Shown here one piece after another: positions 21,240-32,510 of a DNA stretch of 64,000 bases. Source of the stretch: Cavia porcellus (taxonomy: Eukaryota; Chordata; Mammalia; Rodentia; Caviidae); NCBI RefSeq assembly GCF_034190915.1, contig NW_026947514.1:7270201-7334200 (forward strand), in the 5' to 3' direction. The notes beneath the pieces are model-generated. The model had not been told where the DNA came from. It worked only from the letters and a program-made list of their open reading frames with translations, and made no database searches. Each line of letters opens with the position of its first letter. The first letter of the stretch is position 1. The translations under genes were made by a program, and so were the position numbers.

Positions 21240-21402
21240 GGGGTGAGAGAAATGAAAGGCAGGGAAGGGAAGAGAATGCAGGAAAGAGAGAGAAGTGGAG
21301 GGGAGGGGAGGGGAGGGGAGGACAGAAGCAAGGCGAGACAAGATGAGAAGAGGGAAGGACAGAGGGAGAAAAAGAGAGAAAAGAAAGAGAAAGAAAGAAT
21401 AA
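21240..21402 (+). repeat. Purine-rich low-complexity tract with (GGGGA)n
   Basis: GA-rich on plus throughout. 21298-21321 contains four consecutive GGGG runs spaced by single A bases, a strong G-quadruplex pattern. Confidence 0.9.
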
Positions 21403-22139
21403 TGTTCTACATCTTCAAAGGAAGTTCTGACGGCAGAATAAACTCCTATCTAGGACCCCGGCTGGTGACCCTAGTGGGTCCTAACTCAGCTCGGCTACGC
21501 GGGAAAGGAGGAACAGGAACCAGCCTGACCTGGGGTGGCAGATGCTGGCCACTTTTCGGACCTTAAGCCCTAAGTCTGCCTCTTCTAGAACAGCTGTGCC
21601 GGCTGTGCCCTGCAGGGGAAAGTCCGTTTTCTTTCCCTGTTGCTGCAGCTGAGGCCGGCCTGGTCCATATCCCTTTGGTAACAGCGGGGCCGCCATGAAT
21701 CCTGGTGTTAGCTCAGTCTAGCACACAGTGGAGGACAGACGGGACCCTCCTCTTGCTCTGCCGGACTTGCAATTATCAATGCCAGTTTAGAGGCCACCAA
21801 TAGATCTAGAAGGCAAGACCACGGAGGTCGAATCCACGATCTCCTCCCTCTGTGTTAATTTGCACCTGAATTCTTCAGTAAGGCATTTGACGTGAGCTTG
21901 GTTCTAAAGAAATCTACCCTCAAAATAAAAGGCAAACACCAAATCCAGCAGCGAATGGAGGGATCTGACTGAATAAGAGCCAGGCCATCAGGAGAGTGTG
22001 GCCCTTGGGACGCGGTGGGGCAGGGGCCCCACACTTTCTCGGTGCAGTGGGTCAGGCTTGGCCAGCCACAGGATCAGCCTCAGCTGCTCAGCTCTGTCCC
22101 TGTAACGCGAAGTGGCCACGGATCATCACACCGCACACA
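21403..22139. other. Unassigned sequence
   Basis: No exon or recognisable repeat is seen. 21760-21910 is less GC-rich. Confidence 0.35.
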
Positions 22140-22330
22140 GACGTGACTGTACCACCGCACAATACTTTCATGGACACTGAATTTGAATCCTGTGTAATTT
22201 TCCTGTCGTTTGATTTCTTTTCCCCGAATGCCATTTTTAAAATGTAACAACTGTTCTGAGTTTGCAAGTCATTTAGAAACAAGTGGGGGGCCAGATCTGG
22301 CCCAAAGGCTGTACCTCACTGACTGCCCCA
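22140..22330 (+). mobile_element. hAT/Charlie-like DNA transposon relic
   Basis: 'catggacactgaatttgaat' is followed by 'tgtgtaattttcctgtcg', 'atttttaaaatgtaac' and 'ggccagatctggcccaaagg', in the order of the right half of the family seen inverted at 12836-13040. It ends near a 'ctgactgcccc' terminal-repeat remnant. No transposase coding survives. Confidence 0.62.
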
Positions 22331-22590
22331 GGTAGTCACTATGGCAGTTCACAGGAAGCCTCCGGCAGGACGCTTCCGGCCCAGAGCGTGTGCTCCAGCC
22401 TCAGCGGGGTGAGGAGCTGGGACCTGCAGGTCCTTCCAGGTCTCCGACACCTCAGCTCCATGGTGGCCAGCTGCAGGATGTCACCCTGAGTGAGGGCCAT
22501 GCTCTTGACTCGCCTGGCCCAGCTCAAGGATGCTTTGAAACATCTTGTTCCCATGTCACAGTGTCCCTCATCCGAAGCCTCTCGATTTTT
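22331..22590. other. Unassigned sequence
   Basis: GC-rich, no gene or repeat recognised. Confidence 0.35.
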
Positions 22591-22594
22591 TAAG

Positions 22595-23765
22595 GAGAGA
22601 TAAATAACTGATAGAACTTTCCTCTGAAAGACATTTACCTAAACTCCACTGTCAGCAGCCTACTCAAAAGGAAGCCACAGTGCCGGGGGCGGATCTCGGA
22701 GACAGCCAGACAGAAAGACAAGACGGATGGGCGCTTTTCTGCAGAGCAGCTGCAAAGTTCATGGAGGGGAAAAAAACTATAAAATAAAAATCAAGATTAT
22801 CAAGACAGCCCTAAAAGCCACAGTGTCCTGCTAGCCTTTTCCAATAAAGACGGCCCAGGCTTTTCTTCCCATCGCACTAAAACAGCAGGACTAATATTGA
22901 TGCAGAAGGGAAAATGCAGACAGGCAGGGACAAGGCTGCACCCAGCCTCCTCCGAAACACATGTAAAGTTGGAGCGAAAATGTCATATGCATATGTAATT
23001 TATATGCAAAACTCTCCGATCACAGGGCCACCGGGTGCCAAGACGCCTCTCGTTACCTCCCCGAAACCCACTGACGCTCCCTAATTCCATATTATCCGTC
23101 ACCCACTGTGTGAGGAGAACACGGAAACTTTCTTCAGGCCAGCATATCCAACGCTTCCCGAGAGCCGCTTTCCCCGCCGCCCAGCAGGTTGAGGCAGGAA
23201 GACCTTATTTTGCTCCTGTGCAGACTCTGTCCCTGGCAATGCCTGACGGGAGCAGACTGCAAACTGATGCTGCCAAGAATCCGAGGCTCTGATGATGTGA
23301 GCCAACCTCAGACTAATAATTTTATATCTCAATGTAAGCAAAAGAGTTCCATAAAAATAGACCGTTTTTAACAGGATGGTGTTCCGAGCCGAGAGGGCTG
23401 GAGCGCGCGGGCGCCTTCCCCTAGCTGCAGTACCTAACTTTAGCGACTTCCATATGTCTATTTGTCTGATCGCTGAACTTGGGGGAAGAATGCTGAATGA
23501 GATGTGACTCCTCAAACTCCCGCGCCCGGGATTCTCGGAGGTGAAATACCTATCGGTGTGTAGATAACACTTCCTTCTTTCCAGCTCCCAGGAGACAGAA
23601 AACAAACAAGCCCGAGGTTCAGCTATCAGGATTCCTCATCAAACGTCTACGTGCTGCAGAGCACGCAAGTGTTTCTGCCTGCAAATTAACAAGGAAAATA
23701 TTGATGCCGTGAAGGGCAGGTTCGGGAAGGGGCCACTTCCTCTAAAGTAGCATTTTCTTTTTTTC
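22595..23765. promoter_or_regulatory. Candidate conserved noncoding block B
   Basis: About 1.1 kb without a recognisable transposon. Features include a tandem palindromic E-box pair at 22984-22995 (CATATG twice), 'atgtaatttatatgcaaaa' just downstream, 'gactaataattttatat' near 23310, 'catatgtctatttgtctg' near 23451 and 'aaattaacaaggaaaat' near 23682. Composition alternates between GC-rich and AT-rich, as in vertebrate developmental enhancers. No exon is evident. The function is inferred. Confidence 0.45.
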
Positions 23766-24352
23766 CAGTGTGCAAAGTTTAAGGGCACCGGGATGGCTCA
23801 GACGGCCAAGTGTCCCGTGCACACTGATTCATGTTTCTCTGCCCGGGGCAGAGGTCTATCTCCCCAGGAGCTTCAGGACTGGGAGCTACTCAAGAAGAGG
23901 CAGAAGCCAAAAGGGGCTCACTTTTTTGGTTTTGTGGGAGAAGAAGCCTCAGCTGCAATATCTGGACACAAATCAGCCATCTCGAAGGGAGGAAGACGGG
24001 CGTTAGGGGAAGGTGAGGTCTCCCGCACCCTCGTGCACTGGTGAGAATCAGCAAGAGGCTGATTTGAAGCAGGTGGCTCGTGGCACTGAGGGGACTGATG
24101 GGGACCCACCCGGTGAGTCGAGCTCTGCAGGGCAGGCCAGCCGTCTGGAAGCTCCTCAGAAGTGACTATTGCAATCTTGAGTCCCGAACTGCAGGGCAAG
24201 TGGTGAATTGGAAATTCAGGCAGCAGCTCATGTGTGTGGTGTTGGGCAGAATTTCAAGTTCTTCTGGAAACCTCAATTTTAGCTCCCAAATTCTTCTGAC
24301 AGGTTGGCTGAGACCCAAACACATCTTCAAAACACCACTGTGGCGGTGTGAC
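23766..24352. other. Unassigned sequence
   Basis: Three overlapping short plus frames at 23770-24044 have no domain signature. No repeat is recognised. Confidence 0.3.
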
Positions 24353-24404
24353 TGTGTGCATGTGTCTGTGTGTGTGTGTGTGTGTGCATGTGTGCATGTG
24401 TGTG
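24353..24404 (+). repeat. (TG)n microsatellite
   Basis: TG repeats broken by 'catg' variants. Confidence 0.93.
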
Positions 24405-25669
24405 ACCCATGGCTGGCCCAGCTGAGCAGATACTTAGAACTCACCTTCATGTGTCACATGAAGAAATTAAACTAGGCACAACTGCAGCCAGGATCTGCTC
24501 AGTGAGGACAAGAGACACCCAGCCACCCTGAGACATGTGTGGTCCTCTGTGCCAAGGATCGAGTCAGCAGACCCCAGCTGGGCTCCTCCCACCTGTCAAG
24601 GGCAGTGCTTGACCAGTTAACGCTGGTGCTACCACGGTGAGAGGGACAGAGAAATAGATCAAAATCCATGATCGTGGCTGGTCCTCACCCAGGTATCTCC
24701 ACCAGTCTTTGTATAATTGTATGCTGTTTTGGTCCAGGTGAGGAAAAGGAGGTGTCACAGGCAGGGAGAGGTGGTCATCTGGGGGTCTTGGGAAAGCCCC
24801 CAGCATCCATGTCTTTCTGGAAATCTGAGTCCATTCAGCGAGAGCACCACCAGCCACACCAGCAGCACAAAGATCCAAACATAGTTATGTGAAACACAAA
24901 AATATTGCGGGATAAATTTACATGAAATGTTAACTCTGATGTTGAAACAGCTCATGCAAACCGAGAAAGCCAGTCTCCCTGAAAAATATCTCACCTGTGA
25001 ACATGTAGACTGTGGGAAACCCACAGGGTGGAAAGAGACCTGCGTGTCACTTCTAACGCCAAGATGAGTGGTGCCACCGGGTCAAGGCCCTGGCCCTGAA
25101 GGCTGCGAGGCCAATAGTCCACTGCAGAAGCTCCGGAGCCAGCCTGGCCGGATGCAGCTCCTGGTACCACTTGCCAGCTGTGTGACTTCAAGCGCCCCTT
25201 GTGAGGGCTCAAGCGACCCATTCAGGGCACTGAACGCAGCGCCCAGCGTGGTGAGTGGTTCTTACTTCTACATCTTAAATGAAGGGGAAACATGGTGACA
25301 CTATCTGCTGCGCCTGTTTCCCTGGTTCACTGCAGTCCACGGCAGCGGTGATAACTGCACTGCGCCAGCGAGCATCAGAGCCACCCAAGACCGAGCCCAG
25401 GCCGGGCCTCCAAGCAACGGGTGGCTTTGAAGAAGCCACGTTCCCAGCCCGAGCCTCCGTGTTCTCATTTCTGCTGGGTGACATTTAAACCCTGATGGTG
25501 GTCCCAGAGCCGGTATCAGGGTGGGACAGGCGTGGACAAGGGGATCCAAAGAACAGAGCGATAGCAGCACATTCTGACAACAGAGGAATAGAGGTGGGGG
25601 GCACATGAGACGGGAGCAAAAGAGACAGTGACTGCTCTCATTTTTTTAATTATGACAATAAAAGCCACA
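24405..25669. other. Unassigned sequence with a probable MIR
   Basis: 25130-25270 contains 'ccagctgtgtgacttcaag' and a downstream arrangement typical of MIR on plus. An inverted MIR-like segment may follow near 25410-25490. The remainder is unassigned. Confidence 0.4.
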
Positions 25670-25742
25670 TAAGACCAGGGATATAGCTCAGCAGCATAAG
25701 TGCCTACCTGGCAAGCACAATTTGCACACTCACTGTATTTGT
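25670..25742 (+). mobile_element. Partial ID-type SINE
   Basis: 'agggatatagctcagcagc' followed by 'gcctacctggcaagcac' is an ID 5' part containing the A box. The 3' part is lost or diverged. Confidence 0.72.
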
Positions 25743-25744
25743 TT

Positions 25745-26452
25745 ATCACACCTCATAATCAAAATGATGTACAAAGGAAAAAGGAGAGGAAATACTTTTT
25801 TTACAATCCAAAGTGATCTGAACAAAAATATCAACCAATCTAACATCAACATTTATAGTTGGAGACCATAAAAGAGAAGAGAGATTGGGATAAACAATAT
25901 ATTTTTTTTAGTGTAAAATTGATGCAAATATCAACTCATGTTCCAAGAAGCTCTCCAAGCAACAACAATCAACCAACAAGGATCATAAATAAAATGTACA
26001 CAGTGCTAGGTAGGTCATGTCAAATTACTGAAAATAAAAGATAAAGAGAAAATTTTGAAAGTAGCCAGAGGAAAAAACCAATTACACACAGAAGAGCAGA
26101 GGTAAAACTGAGTGTCCCCTTCAGAAATCACACACATCGGAGCACAGGAGCCAATGTTGTGTCAGCGCTGGGGTAGGAGTGTTGTCTGTTATAGCCAGCA
26201 AAAATCCTTGAAAATAGAAACATTTTCAGATAAACAGAAGCTGAGAGGTTTATCAGTATCAGTTCTACAGTCTTTAGAAATGTTATAAGGAATTCTTCAT
26301 TAAAGAACACTGACCCCAGAAGGAAACTTTAATCCACAAAGGAATAAACAGTCTTCCCCAAATGAAAACTATACAAATAAAACCAAAAGGTAGTCTCCTC
26401 TTGCTTCTTAATTTGAGATAATGTACTTTTTTAAGTTAATAACGGGACCACA
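25745..26452 (+). mobile_element. Old L1 fragment, plus strand (part 1)
   Basis: 'gagaaaattttgaaagtagc' followed by 'cagaggaaaaaacc', 'tatagccagcaaaaatcc' and 'ttttcagataaacagaagc' then 'gaaatgttataaggaattc' reproduces in order a segment found in ancient mammalian L1 (L1M/HAL1-like) elements. All frames are broken. The left limit is approximate. Confidence 0.75.
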
Positions 26453-26527
26453 GACACATGCCTAGCTGGCAAGTGCAAGGTCCTGAGTTCTGTTCCCAGT
26501 ATCTCCCCAAAAAAGACCAAAAAATTA
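26453..26527 (+). mobile_element. Partial ID-type SINE inside the old L1
   Basis: 'catgcctagctggcaagtgc' and 'gagttctgttcccagtatc' plus an A-rich tail give an ID-like body that sits between two L1 pieces, so it probably inserted into the L1. Confidence 0.7.
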
Positions 26528-26995
26528 AATTAATAACAATACGTTTTGTAGTTTATAACACATGAGTAAGTACAATGTATTATAACAAAGTAGGATCAAT
26601 GGAAGTTTAGGGTTATAACGTTCTTACAGTATAGGTGATATAATATTCATTAAGGTTAAAGTAAAAACACATATTGCAATCCCCAGAACACCATTTTTAA
26701 ATAAATAATACAGAAGTATAACCAAGGACCCAATACAAGAGTTCTGTAAAAATCAAATACAGAGGAGACAAAGAAGGAGAAGGAGACAAGGAAGAGGAAA
26801 AAGAGGAGGAGGAAGAAACAGGAAGAGTTCTGTTTGTAGAAATAGAAAATCAATATCAAGACGGTAGACTTGACATCCACCACAATAATAATTATATTAA
26901 ATATAAGTGGACTAAACGTCCCAATTAAAAAGCAGAGATTTTCATCCTAAAGACAGTAAGACTTAACTATGTGCTTTTGACAAACTGTGTATTTT
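26528..26995 (+). mobile_element. Old L1 fragment, plus strand (part 2)
   Basis: Near 26890-26940 'attatattaaatataagtgg' then 'ctaaacgtcccaatt' and 'aaaaagcagagattttc' matches the L1 region upstream of or within ORF2 of old L1 families. A GAGGAAG purine tract (26762-26828) lies within it and probably reflects later simple-repeat expansion. Confidence 0.65.
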
Positions 26996-27844
26996 TTATA
27001 AAAAAGAATAACACGTCCTGAGCTCAGAAGTTCCCGAGAAGCAAACAGGAATTCAGACACCAAACACAGACACCCCAAGACAGTTCAGGCTCTCACTGGA
27101 TTCTAGGTTTCCTTCAGAGGAAGAAGTCAGAGCGTGAAATCACAATGTGGAGACAGGGAGAGCCCGCAGCTCTCGGGGCTGGCTAGCAAGTGGTAAAGAT
27201 GAGAAGGACACAGCTCAGAGACAGCTAAGCCCAGGCTCTGGGGCAAAGGGTTCGCAGGACAATAGCATGGCTGTGTGACCTGGCTGGCACTGTGCTGGTG
27301 ATAGCCCCAAAGCCAGAGTGGGGCGAGGCGAGGTCACCAGGTGGACAGCACAGTGGGGGTCTGAGGGTTCCTGGCTGAGGACCTTGAGCTACAGGGAGGA
27401 GTGAGCAGGGCTTTGGCTTGGATCCTTCCTGCACCCAAAATACTCCTAGTCTATCCAGCGCTGGGTATGGCTGGAAACCCAAGTTTTTATTTATTCAGTT
27501 TCCGCGCTATTTGGTAGTGAATGTGGGGCAATGTATAAAAATACATTCAGCACTAAAAAAGAAATATGTTTTGAGGAAATCAGGCAGAGGGAGGAAAGGA
27601 AAGCAAAATCATAAAGGTGGGGGTCTGCAATACTGAACAGGCTCACGGAACTTTTAAAAATGAGCCCCAAAATGCTTCCAAGGCTCCACAGAGCTATGAC
27701 AGACTAACACAGCAAACCCCTTGAGGGAGCAGGTGGGGCACTGCTGGATCAGCTCATGAGTCCAACACCAGTAAGGAGCGTCAAGTAAACAGAAAATGGC
27801 AAGGAGGAGACAGTCTGCAAACACTGGGACATTTCCTTCAAAAA
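26996..27844. other. Unassigned sequence
   Basis: Mostly unique. 27525-27610 has a weak L1-like look ('ttcagcactaaaaaagaaa') but is too short to assign. Confidence 0.35.
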
Positions 27845-28018
27845 GCTGCTATGGAGAGGCATACGCCTGTAATCTGAGCACTCGGGAGGCTGAGGCAGGA
27901 GGATTGCTGCGAGTTCAAGGTCAGCCTGAGCTACATAGTGAGTTCAAGGCCAAGGTGATCTACACTCGAGACCCTGTCTCAAAAAAAAGAAGAAACGAAA
28001 AGAAAGAAGAAGTTATTA
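27845..28018 (+). mobile_element. B1 SINE (monomer)
   Basis: Near-full B1: 'catacgcctgtaatctgagc', 'gggaggctgaggcaggagg', 'gagttcaaggtcagcctgag' and 'gaccctgtctcaaaa' with an A/G-rich tail. No ID half follows, so this is a B1 monomer rather than a B1-dID. Confidence 0.94.
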
Positions 28019-28119
28019 TGGAGTTTATTCTAGATGCCAGACACTGAGATAACTAAACACAAGAGGAAAAGTTCAAGTAAATGAGGAGACCTCACCTGCT
28101 TGTGTTGGGGGTCTGCTGC

Positions 28120-28712
28120 AAGCAGGTATTTATTCATTCATGGATACAGACAGTGTTCTAGCTGCTGGGTGATAGCTATGAACAAAATAATCAGATTTTT
28201 AAAACTTAACTAGTGTCGTGAGAGGACAGGACAGAAAATACTAGGACTGTGACCTTAAATCAGGGACCTGACCAGGCTCTGAGGGATACTGGAAATCGGG
28301 GAAATGAGAAACTGACATTTGAACTGAGCCTAGAGGAACAGGAAAAGGATGAGTCGGGCAGGAGAGGACGTCACACTGAGCGCCACGCCACACATATCCG
28401 AAGAGCAAGAAGCCAGGACCAGCAGACAGCTGCAAAGGGGGCCCGAGAGAGACACAGCAGGGCTGAGCAGGCAGGACATTGCTGCCCCAGAACAGACCCC
28501 GGACCCTGATTCTAAGAACATGGGCAATGGGGAGAGAGGTCAGGCTGGGGGGGGGTGACGCGGTCAGATTCGTATGTCTGTAGGGCCATTCTGGCCTCTG
28601 CGTGGGGAGCAGATTGGAGGGAAGTTGGCTGGATGCAGAAGGACACACAGAAGGCTCTGCAGGATCCAGAGCAGGACAAGGCAGCTCGACCCCCAAGATA
28701 TAACCAGGTTTA
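28120..28712 (+). mobile_element. Possible L2 LINE remnant
   Basis: 'ggtatttattcattcatgg' then 'ttctagctgctgggtgatag', 'gaacaaaataatcag', 'tttgaactgagcc' and 'ttctggcctctgcgtgg' follow the order of L2 3' sequence. It is heavily diverged and has no coding frame. Confidence 0.6.
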
Positions 28713-28718
28713 TATCTT

Positions 28719-29086
28719 CATTACATCCTTTCTGGTTGCTGAGACAAAATAGCAGACATCCAACGTTAAAGGAGGAAAGGTTCATTTTGCTCACAGTTTG
28801 TGGAGGTTTTAGTCCATACTCAGCTGGCTCCTAGGTAGGGTGGCATGGCAGAGGGGCAGCTGTTCATGGCAGAGGAAGACAGCAAAAGCAGGAAGAGCCA
28901 AAGTGGAGGAGCAAGCCCCTTTCCCTTCCTTACCCTGTGTGCAGGCCTCCTGCCCCAGGGTGGGTGTGGCACTCACACCCATGATCCCAGCATCATCAGA
29001 CCACAAATCAATCACAAACTCTAGAAGCCGGCCTCCATGACTGCTTGAGGCTTTGGGGTGGGGGAGCCCAGACTCAAACCATAACA
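28719..29086 (-). mobile_element. LTR of ERVL-MaLR type (solo), minus strand
   Basis: Read on minus it starts TGTTATGGTTTGAG (right edge at 29086) and ends with 'tattttgtctcagcaacc' near 28730. This matches the organisation of the plus-strand LTR at 42539-42903 ('tattttgtcctagcaac'); the two have similar lengths (about 368 and 365 bases). No internal retroviral genes flank it, so it is a solo LTR. The subfamily is not determined. Confidence 0.65.
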
Positions 29087-29995
29087 GTTTGTAAAGCAGG
29101 TTTGCAGGAAGCAGAAAAGCAGGGTACAGTGCCCCGCTCAGCCCTATCCTAAGCACCTCTCCCCGTGATCCTGGGGACACCCTGGGAGGCAGAGGTGACA
29201 AGGACAGGGCTGAGGCTCAGGGACACATCACCTACATCTCCTTGTACGGACTGCTCCATCTGCTCATCCTAGACAGCCACATGTCACAGTCCCTCCCCAT
29301 CTCAAAACGATCGCCTTCCACCTGCCCTGAGATTCTACATAAAAATGCACACCATGCTCCCCAAGGACCCCCACCCCCTTCCCTGATTTTTCTTTTCCAC
29401 AACATGCATCATGTTCTCTAAAATCCACTGTTTTTGTATGTTCTGTTTAAGTGGAAGCTCTGTGAAAAACAGGAATTCCCGTCTGCCTGTGTTCACCTCT
29501 GTCTCCGCGGTACGCGGTGCGTAGTAGGTGGTCAAACACGATTCTCCCACAGATGAGGAAGTCACATCTGCAAATTCTGGAGCCCATGTTCATCGCTTAA
29601 GGAACAAAAGCACCCGGCCTTTTGACAACACCAATACTCATCCTGAACTCTGTGATATAAAGCCCTCCTCCCAATGCCCCCTGCAACTCCCGGCATCTAT
29701 TGGGAACTGTTTCTTTCGGTCCCATGACCACTTGTTTCAGCGTTTGTGAGAATGCAGAGGCTCAGTATTAAAATCATGAGCTGCCTTCTCCAATTAAGTG
29801 AGCAGACCCGAAGCACCCTGGGTCCGTGAAGGACCACAGGCATGGCTTTCGCTTCTTCCCGGAGGACGAGGTCTGCGGACGTCCCTGCGCCCCACCAAGC
29901 TTCCCCAAAGCCCATGTCACAGCCACCAGGCTGGCCTGAGGCTGCCACACTGAGCTCCCCTCTTGTGGGTTTATCTATGTGGCCATTTCAGGAAG
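29087..29995. other. Unassigned sequence with an L2/MIR-like scrap
   Basis: 29440-29545 ('gtggaagctctgtgaaa', 'gtgcgtagtaggtggtcaa') resembles the 3' end of L2. The rest shows no gene or repeat. Confidence 0.35.
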
Positions 29996-29999
29996 GAGC

Positions 30000-30262
30000 T
30001 CAAATTGGAAGGAAGGTAAATAGGATGTCTTATTGAGTCGAATTTTCTCGTAGCACAATTGAAACCCCATTCATTCTGTTCTCGCTGCATTGATCGGTAA
30101 TTTTCATTTTCTAATTTCAAATAAAACCTCTTGCTGCAGTCAGCGTGGTTGGCTCCTGGCTGTAACTTTGCAGCTCATTTTAGCTTCCTCGAGTAAAGAT
30201 GGTCTGTTACCATTGCTCTTAAGTGGTAATTCCACTTTTCCAATTAGGCTCCGGGAACGAAC
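30000..30262. promoter_or_regulatory. Candidate conserved noncoding block C
   Basis: Repeat-free, AT-rich sequence with 'gcacaattgaaacccc', 'gatcggtaattttcat', 'tttctaatttcaaataa', 'gtggtaattccac' and 'ccaattaggctcc'. The TAATT/AATTA cores are spaced through about 250 bases. This is a typical enhancer-like composition, but unverified. Confidence 0.45.
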
Positions 30263-30864
30263 CAGATAAATGGACTCTTAGCCCCCAAGCTGTAATCTCA
30301 GCCTCGCCGTGGAGCCAGGATGATGAATAACCCCGTGGCTCTGCTCCACAGCCAAATCCTGCAGCCCCAGTCAAAAGGACCACGCTCAGAGGTCCAAGGC
30401 ATTGTGGAAAGTTGACACAAGCACTGAGCTGATTCAAAAGAGTTTCAACTTCCACCAACACAGGGCCCAGACCAAGAGGGGCCATAGGGCCTGGGCTTGT
30501 GTCCAGCACCAGCCCAAGAGCTGTATCCTCCGTCCTTGCAGGAAAGGGATGGCTGAATTCAAAAGGGCAGGAGCAGCTCCCGTGGTCACAAGGAGACCAT
30601 CAGGGAACCCTCGGCCCCAGGAGCACAGGGTCGGCACCCTACAACAGTTGACCATGTTGGGATGGCTCAGAAGAAGGGTCCACATGGGAAGAGGTGCTGT
30701 GCTAAGTGCCTCTGGGCACCCTCAGCCCTGTCCTCTGTGGGTGCCATGTGCCGGCTGAGGGGCCACAGCATGGAGTCTCGAGTCCTCTGTGTGGGGACCA
30801 AGAGCTTAGCACACCCTTAACCAGTTCCGACCTCTTCTAGTCACTGCCTGAAAATATGATGTGA
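30263..30864. other. Unassigned sequence
   Basis: GC-rich unique sequence. No exon is supported. Confidence 0.35.
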
Positions 30865-31092
30865 AAACTTACAGAAATAAACACTGCCTAAATTTTAAAT
30901 AACTTTCATTATTGTGTGTCGTTACCACTGTTCTATTTTATTATTAGTTGTTGTTCATTGCTTTCTGTGCTTAATTTCTAAATTATTTTTCATAGATCTG
31001 TCTATATTTTATAAAAAGCAGAGGCTCCGTGTGACCTGTGGTTTCAGGCACTGGGGGTTTAGGAATGTGACCCCGTGGATCCGGGGCCCTGG
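30865..31092 (-). mobile_element. Pogo/Tigger-like DNA transposon relic, copy 2
   Basis: Inverted relative to the copies at 18471 and 41858: 'ttattagttgttgttcattg' then 'gtgcttaatttctaaatt' is the counterpart of their 'aattaacaataa' and 'aatttataaa' blocks. The outer end 'gtggtttcaggcactgggg' followed by 'ccgtggatccgggg' looks like a Tigger-type terminal region. Non-coding. Confidence 0.62.
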
Positions 31093-31890
31093 ACTGCCAG
31101 CCCCATGCACTTGGCAAGGACTGCAAAGCCCACACAGCAGGCCAGCAGGAGCTGAGTAAGCAGTGGGGGTCTGGGGGGGTCTCTTCCCACCAGCTCTTAT
31201 ACCTGTGACACCAGGGTCACAACCTGGGGACAGCAAAGCCCAGCAGATGCCCACCACAGCAGGCAGCGTGCATTGCCAGCTGCCAAGCCCAGCTATGGAG
31301 AGGCAGGATCCAGGAGGACCTCCTGAGAGGCAGGAACACAGAGCCAGTGCCTCCCTGCTGCCAAGGACTGGCAACTTTGAGGGGTGACATCACACTCAAC
31401 AGGGACGGCTTGAGGTAGCCTGCACCTCCTCAGCCTCGAGAAGGGGTAGCACAGGTGTTAATGGGAGACAAAGCTGTGGACCCAGCTGTCTGGGGCTGCA
31501 GTGTTCCAGGAGATGTTAGCTCCTGTGGTGCCCAGGCCTGGAGGGGAAAAAACATCTAGAATTGTACACAGGGGCTGCATGGATGCACCCCAAACCCAGC
31601 TGGGGACCCAGAGGCAGGGAGCATCTCACACAACTCCACGGTGGCTGGACACAGCTGTCCTGAGACAAAGTGACACACGCCAGGCTTGCAGAGCTGTCCT
31701 TGAGGGACACTCTCCTGAGTGTGAGCACCAGACACATGCATGTAAAAATGTTGGCCTGGGGGCCCCACCCTACTTCTCTGGGACCCAACCCAGAGAAGTT
31801 TCTCAGGGAAACTTCTGACTCCCCAGAAAGATCAGGGTCGCTTTGCTGGTGATGATCTCGCCCAGCTCAGTGACCTGACTGTGTGCTCCT
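31093..31890. other. Unassigned sequence
   Basis: GC-rich with overlapping chance frames on both strands (about 31009-31400 and 31501-31818). No repeat or exon recognised. Confidence 0.35.
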
Positions 31891-31894
31891 GTGT

Positions 31895-31930
<36 letters not shown>
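31891..31930 (+). repeat. (TG)n microsatellite
   Basis: Uninterrupted TG run from about 31899, immediately before an antisense L1 fragment. Confidence 0.96.
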
Positions 31931-31934
31931 TTAA

Positions 31935-32510
31935 TTTATACAAGGCACCATGCACCACCGCACCCACTCTGAAGTGCACAGCTTGGTGCAGTTTAATACA
32001 TTCACCATGCCATGTGACCGCCACTGTCATCCGGATCCAGGCCATTTTTCTCACGCCCAAAACAAACCCATTAGCGGGCCCTTCCCGTTCCCCCACCTGT
32101 TCGGCTCTGGAGAGCACCAGGCTGCTCTCCGCCCCTGTGGGTTTGTCCCGGGCACTTCCTGTGCATGAAATCAGACAGCATGTGGCCTTGCGTGCCTGCC
32201 TTTATTCACTTAGCAGACAGGCTCCTCTCGGTGCAGCTTTGCTGCAGGATGGACCAGTGCTCCATTTCTTTCCATAGCCAAGTAATGTCTCATTGTTTGC
32301 CTATGTCACATTTATTACATATTCACAGATACTTGAGGGGTTACTCCTTTCCACTATTGTAAATAGTGCTACAGTGAACATTCATGAGCAAGTGGGGTTG
32401 TTTTGGGGGGTTTTTTTTGCACACCTGGTGTCAACTGGGGTGAGTCTATAGCTAGGCTGGAATTGCTGGGCCGTATGATAAGTCCATGCAAAGCTCTTCA
32501 TCAGCTGGGA
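31935..32510 (-). mobile_element. Old L1 3' region fragment, minus strand
   Basis: Plus-strand text 'cactattgtaaatagtgcta', 'cagtgaacattcatgagc' and 'ggaattgctgggccgtatg' is the reverse complement of the end of L1 ORF2, and 'ttacatattcacagatactt' fits between. The preceding 'ttaatttatacaaggcacc' region fits L1 3' sequence. Very diverged, no usable frames. Confidence 0.78.
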
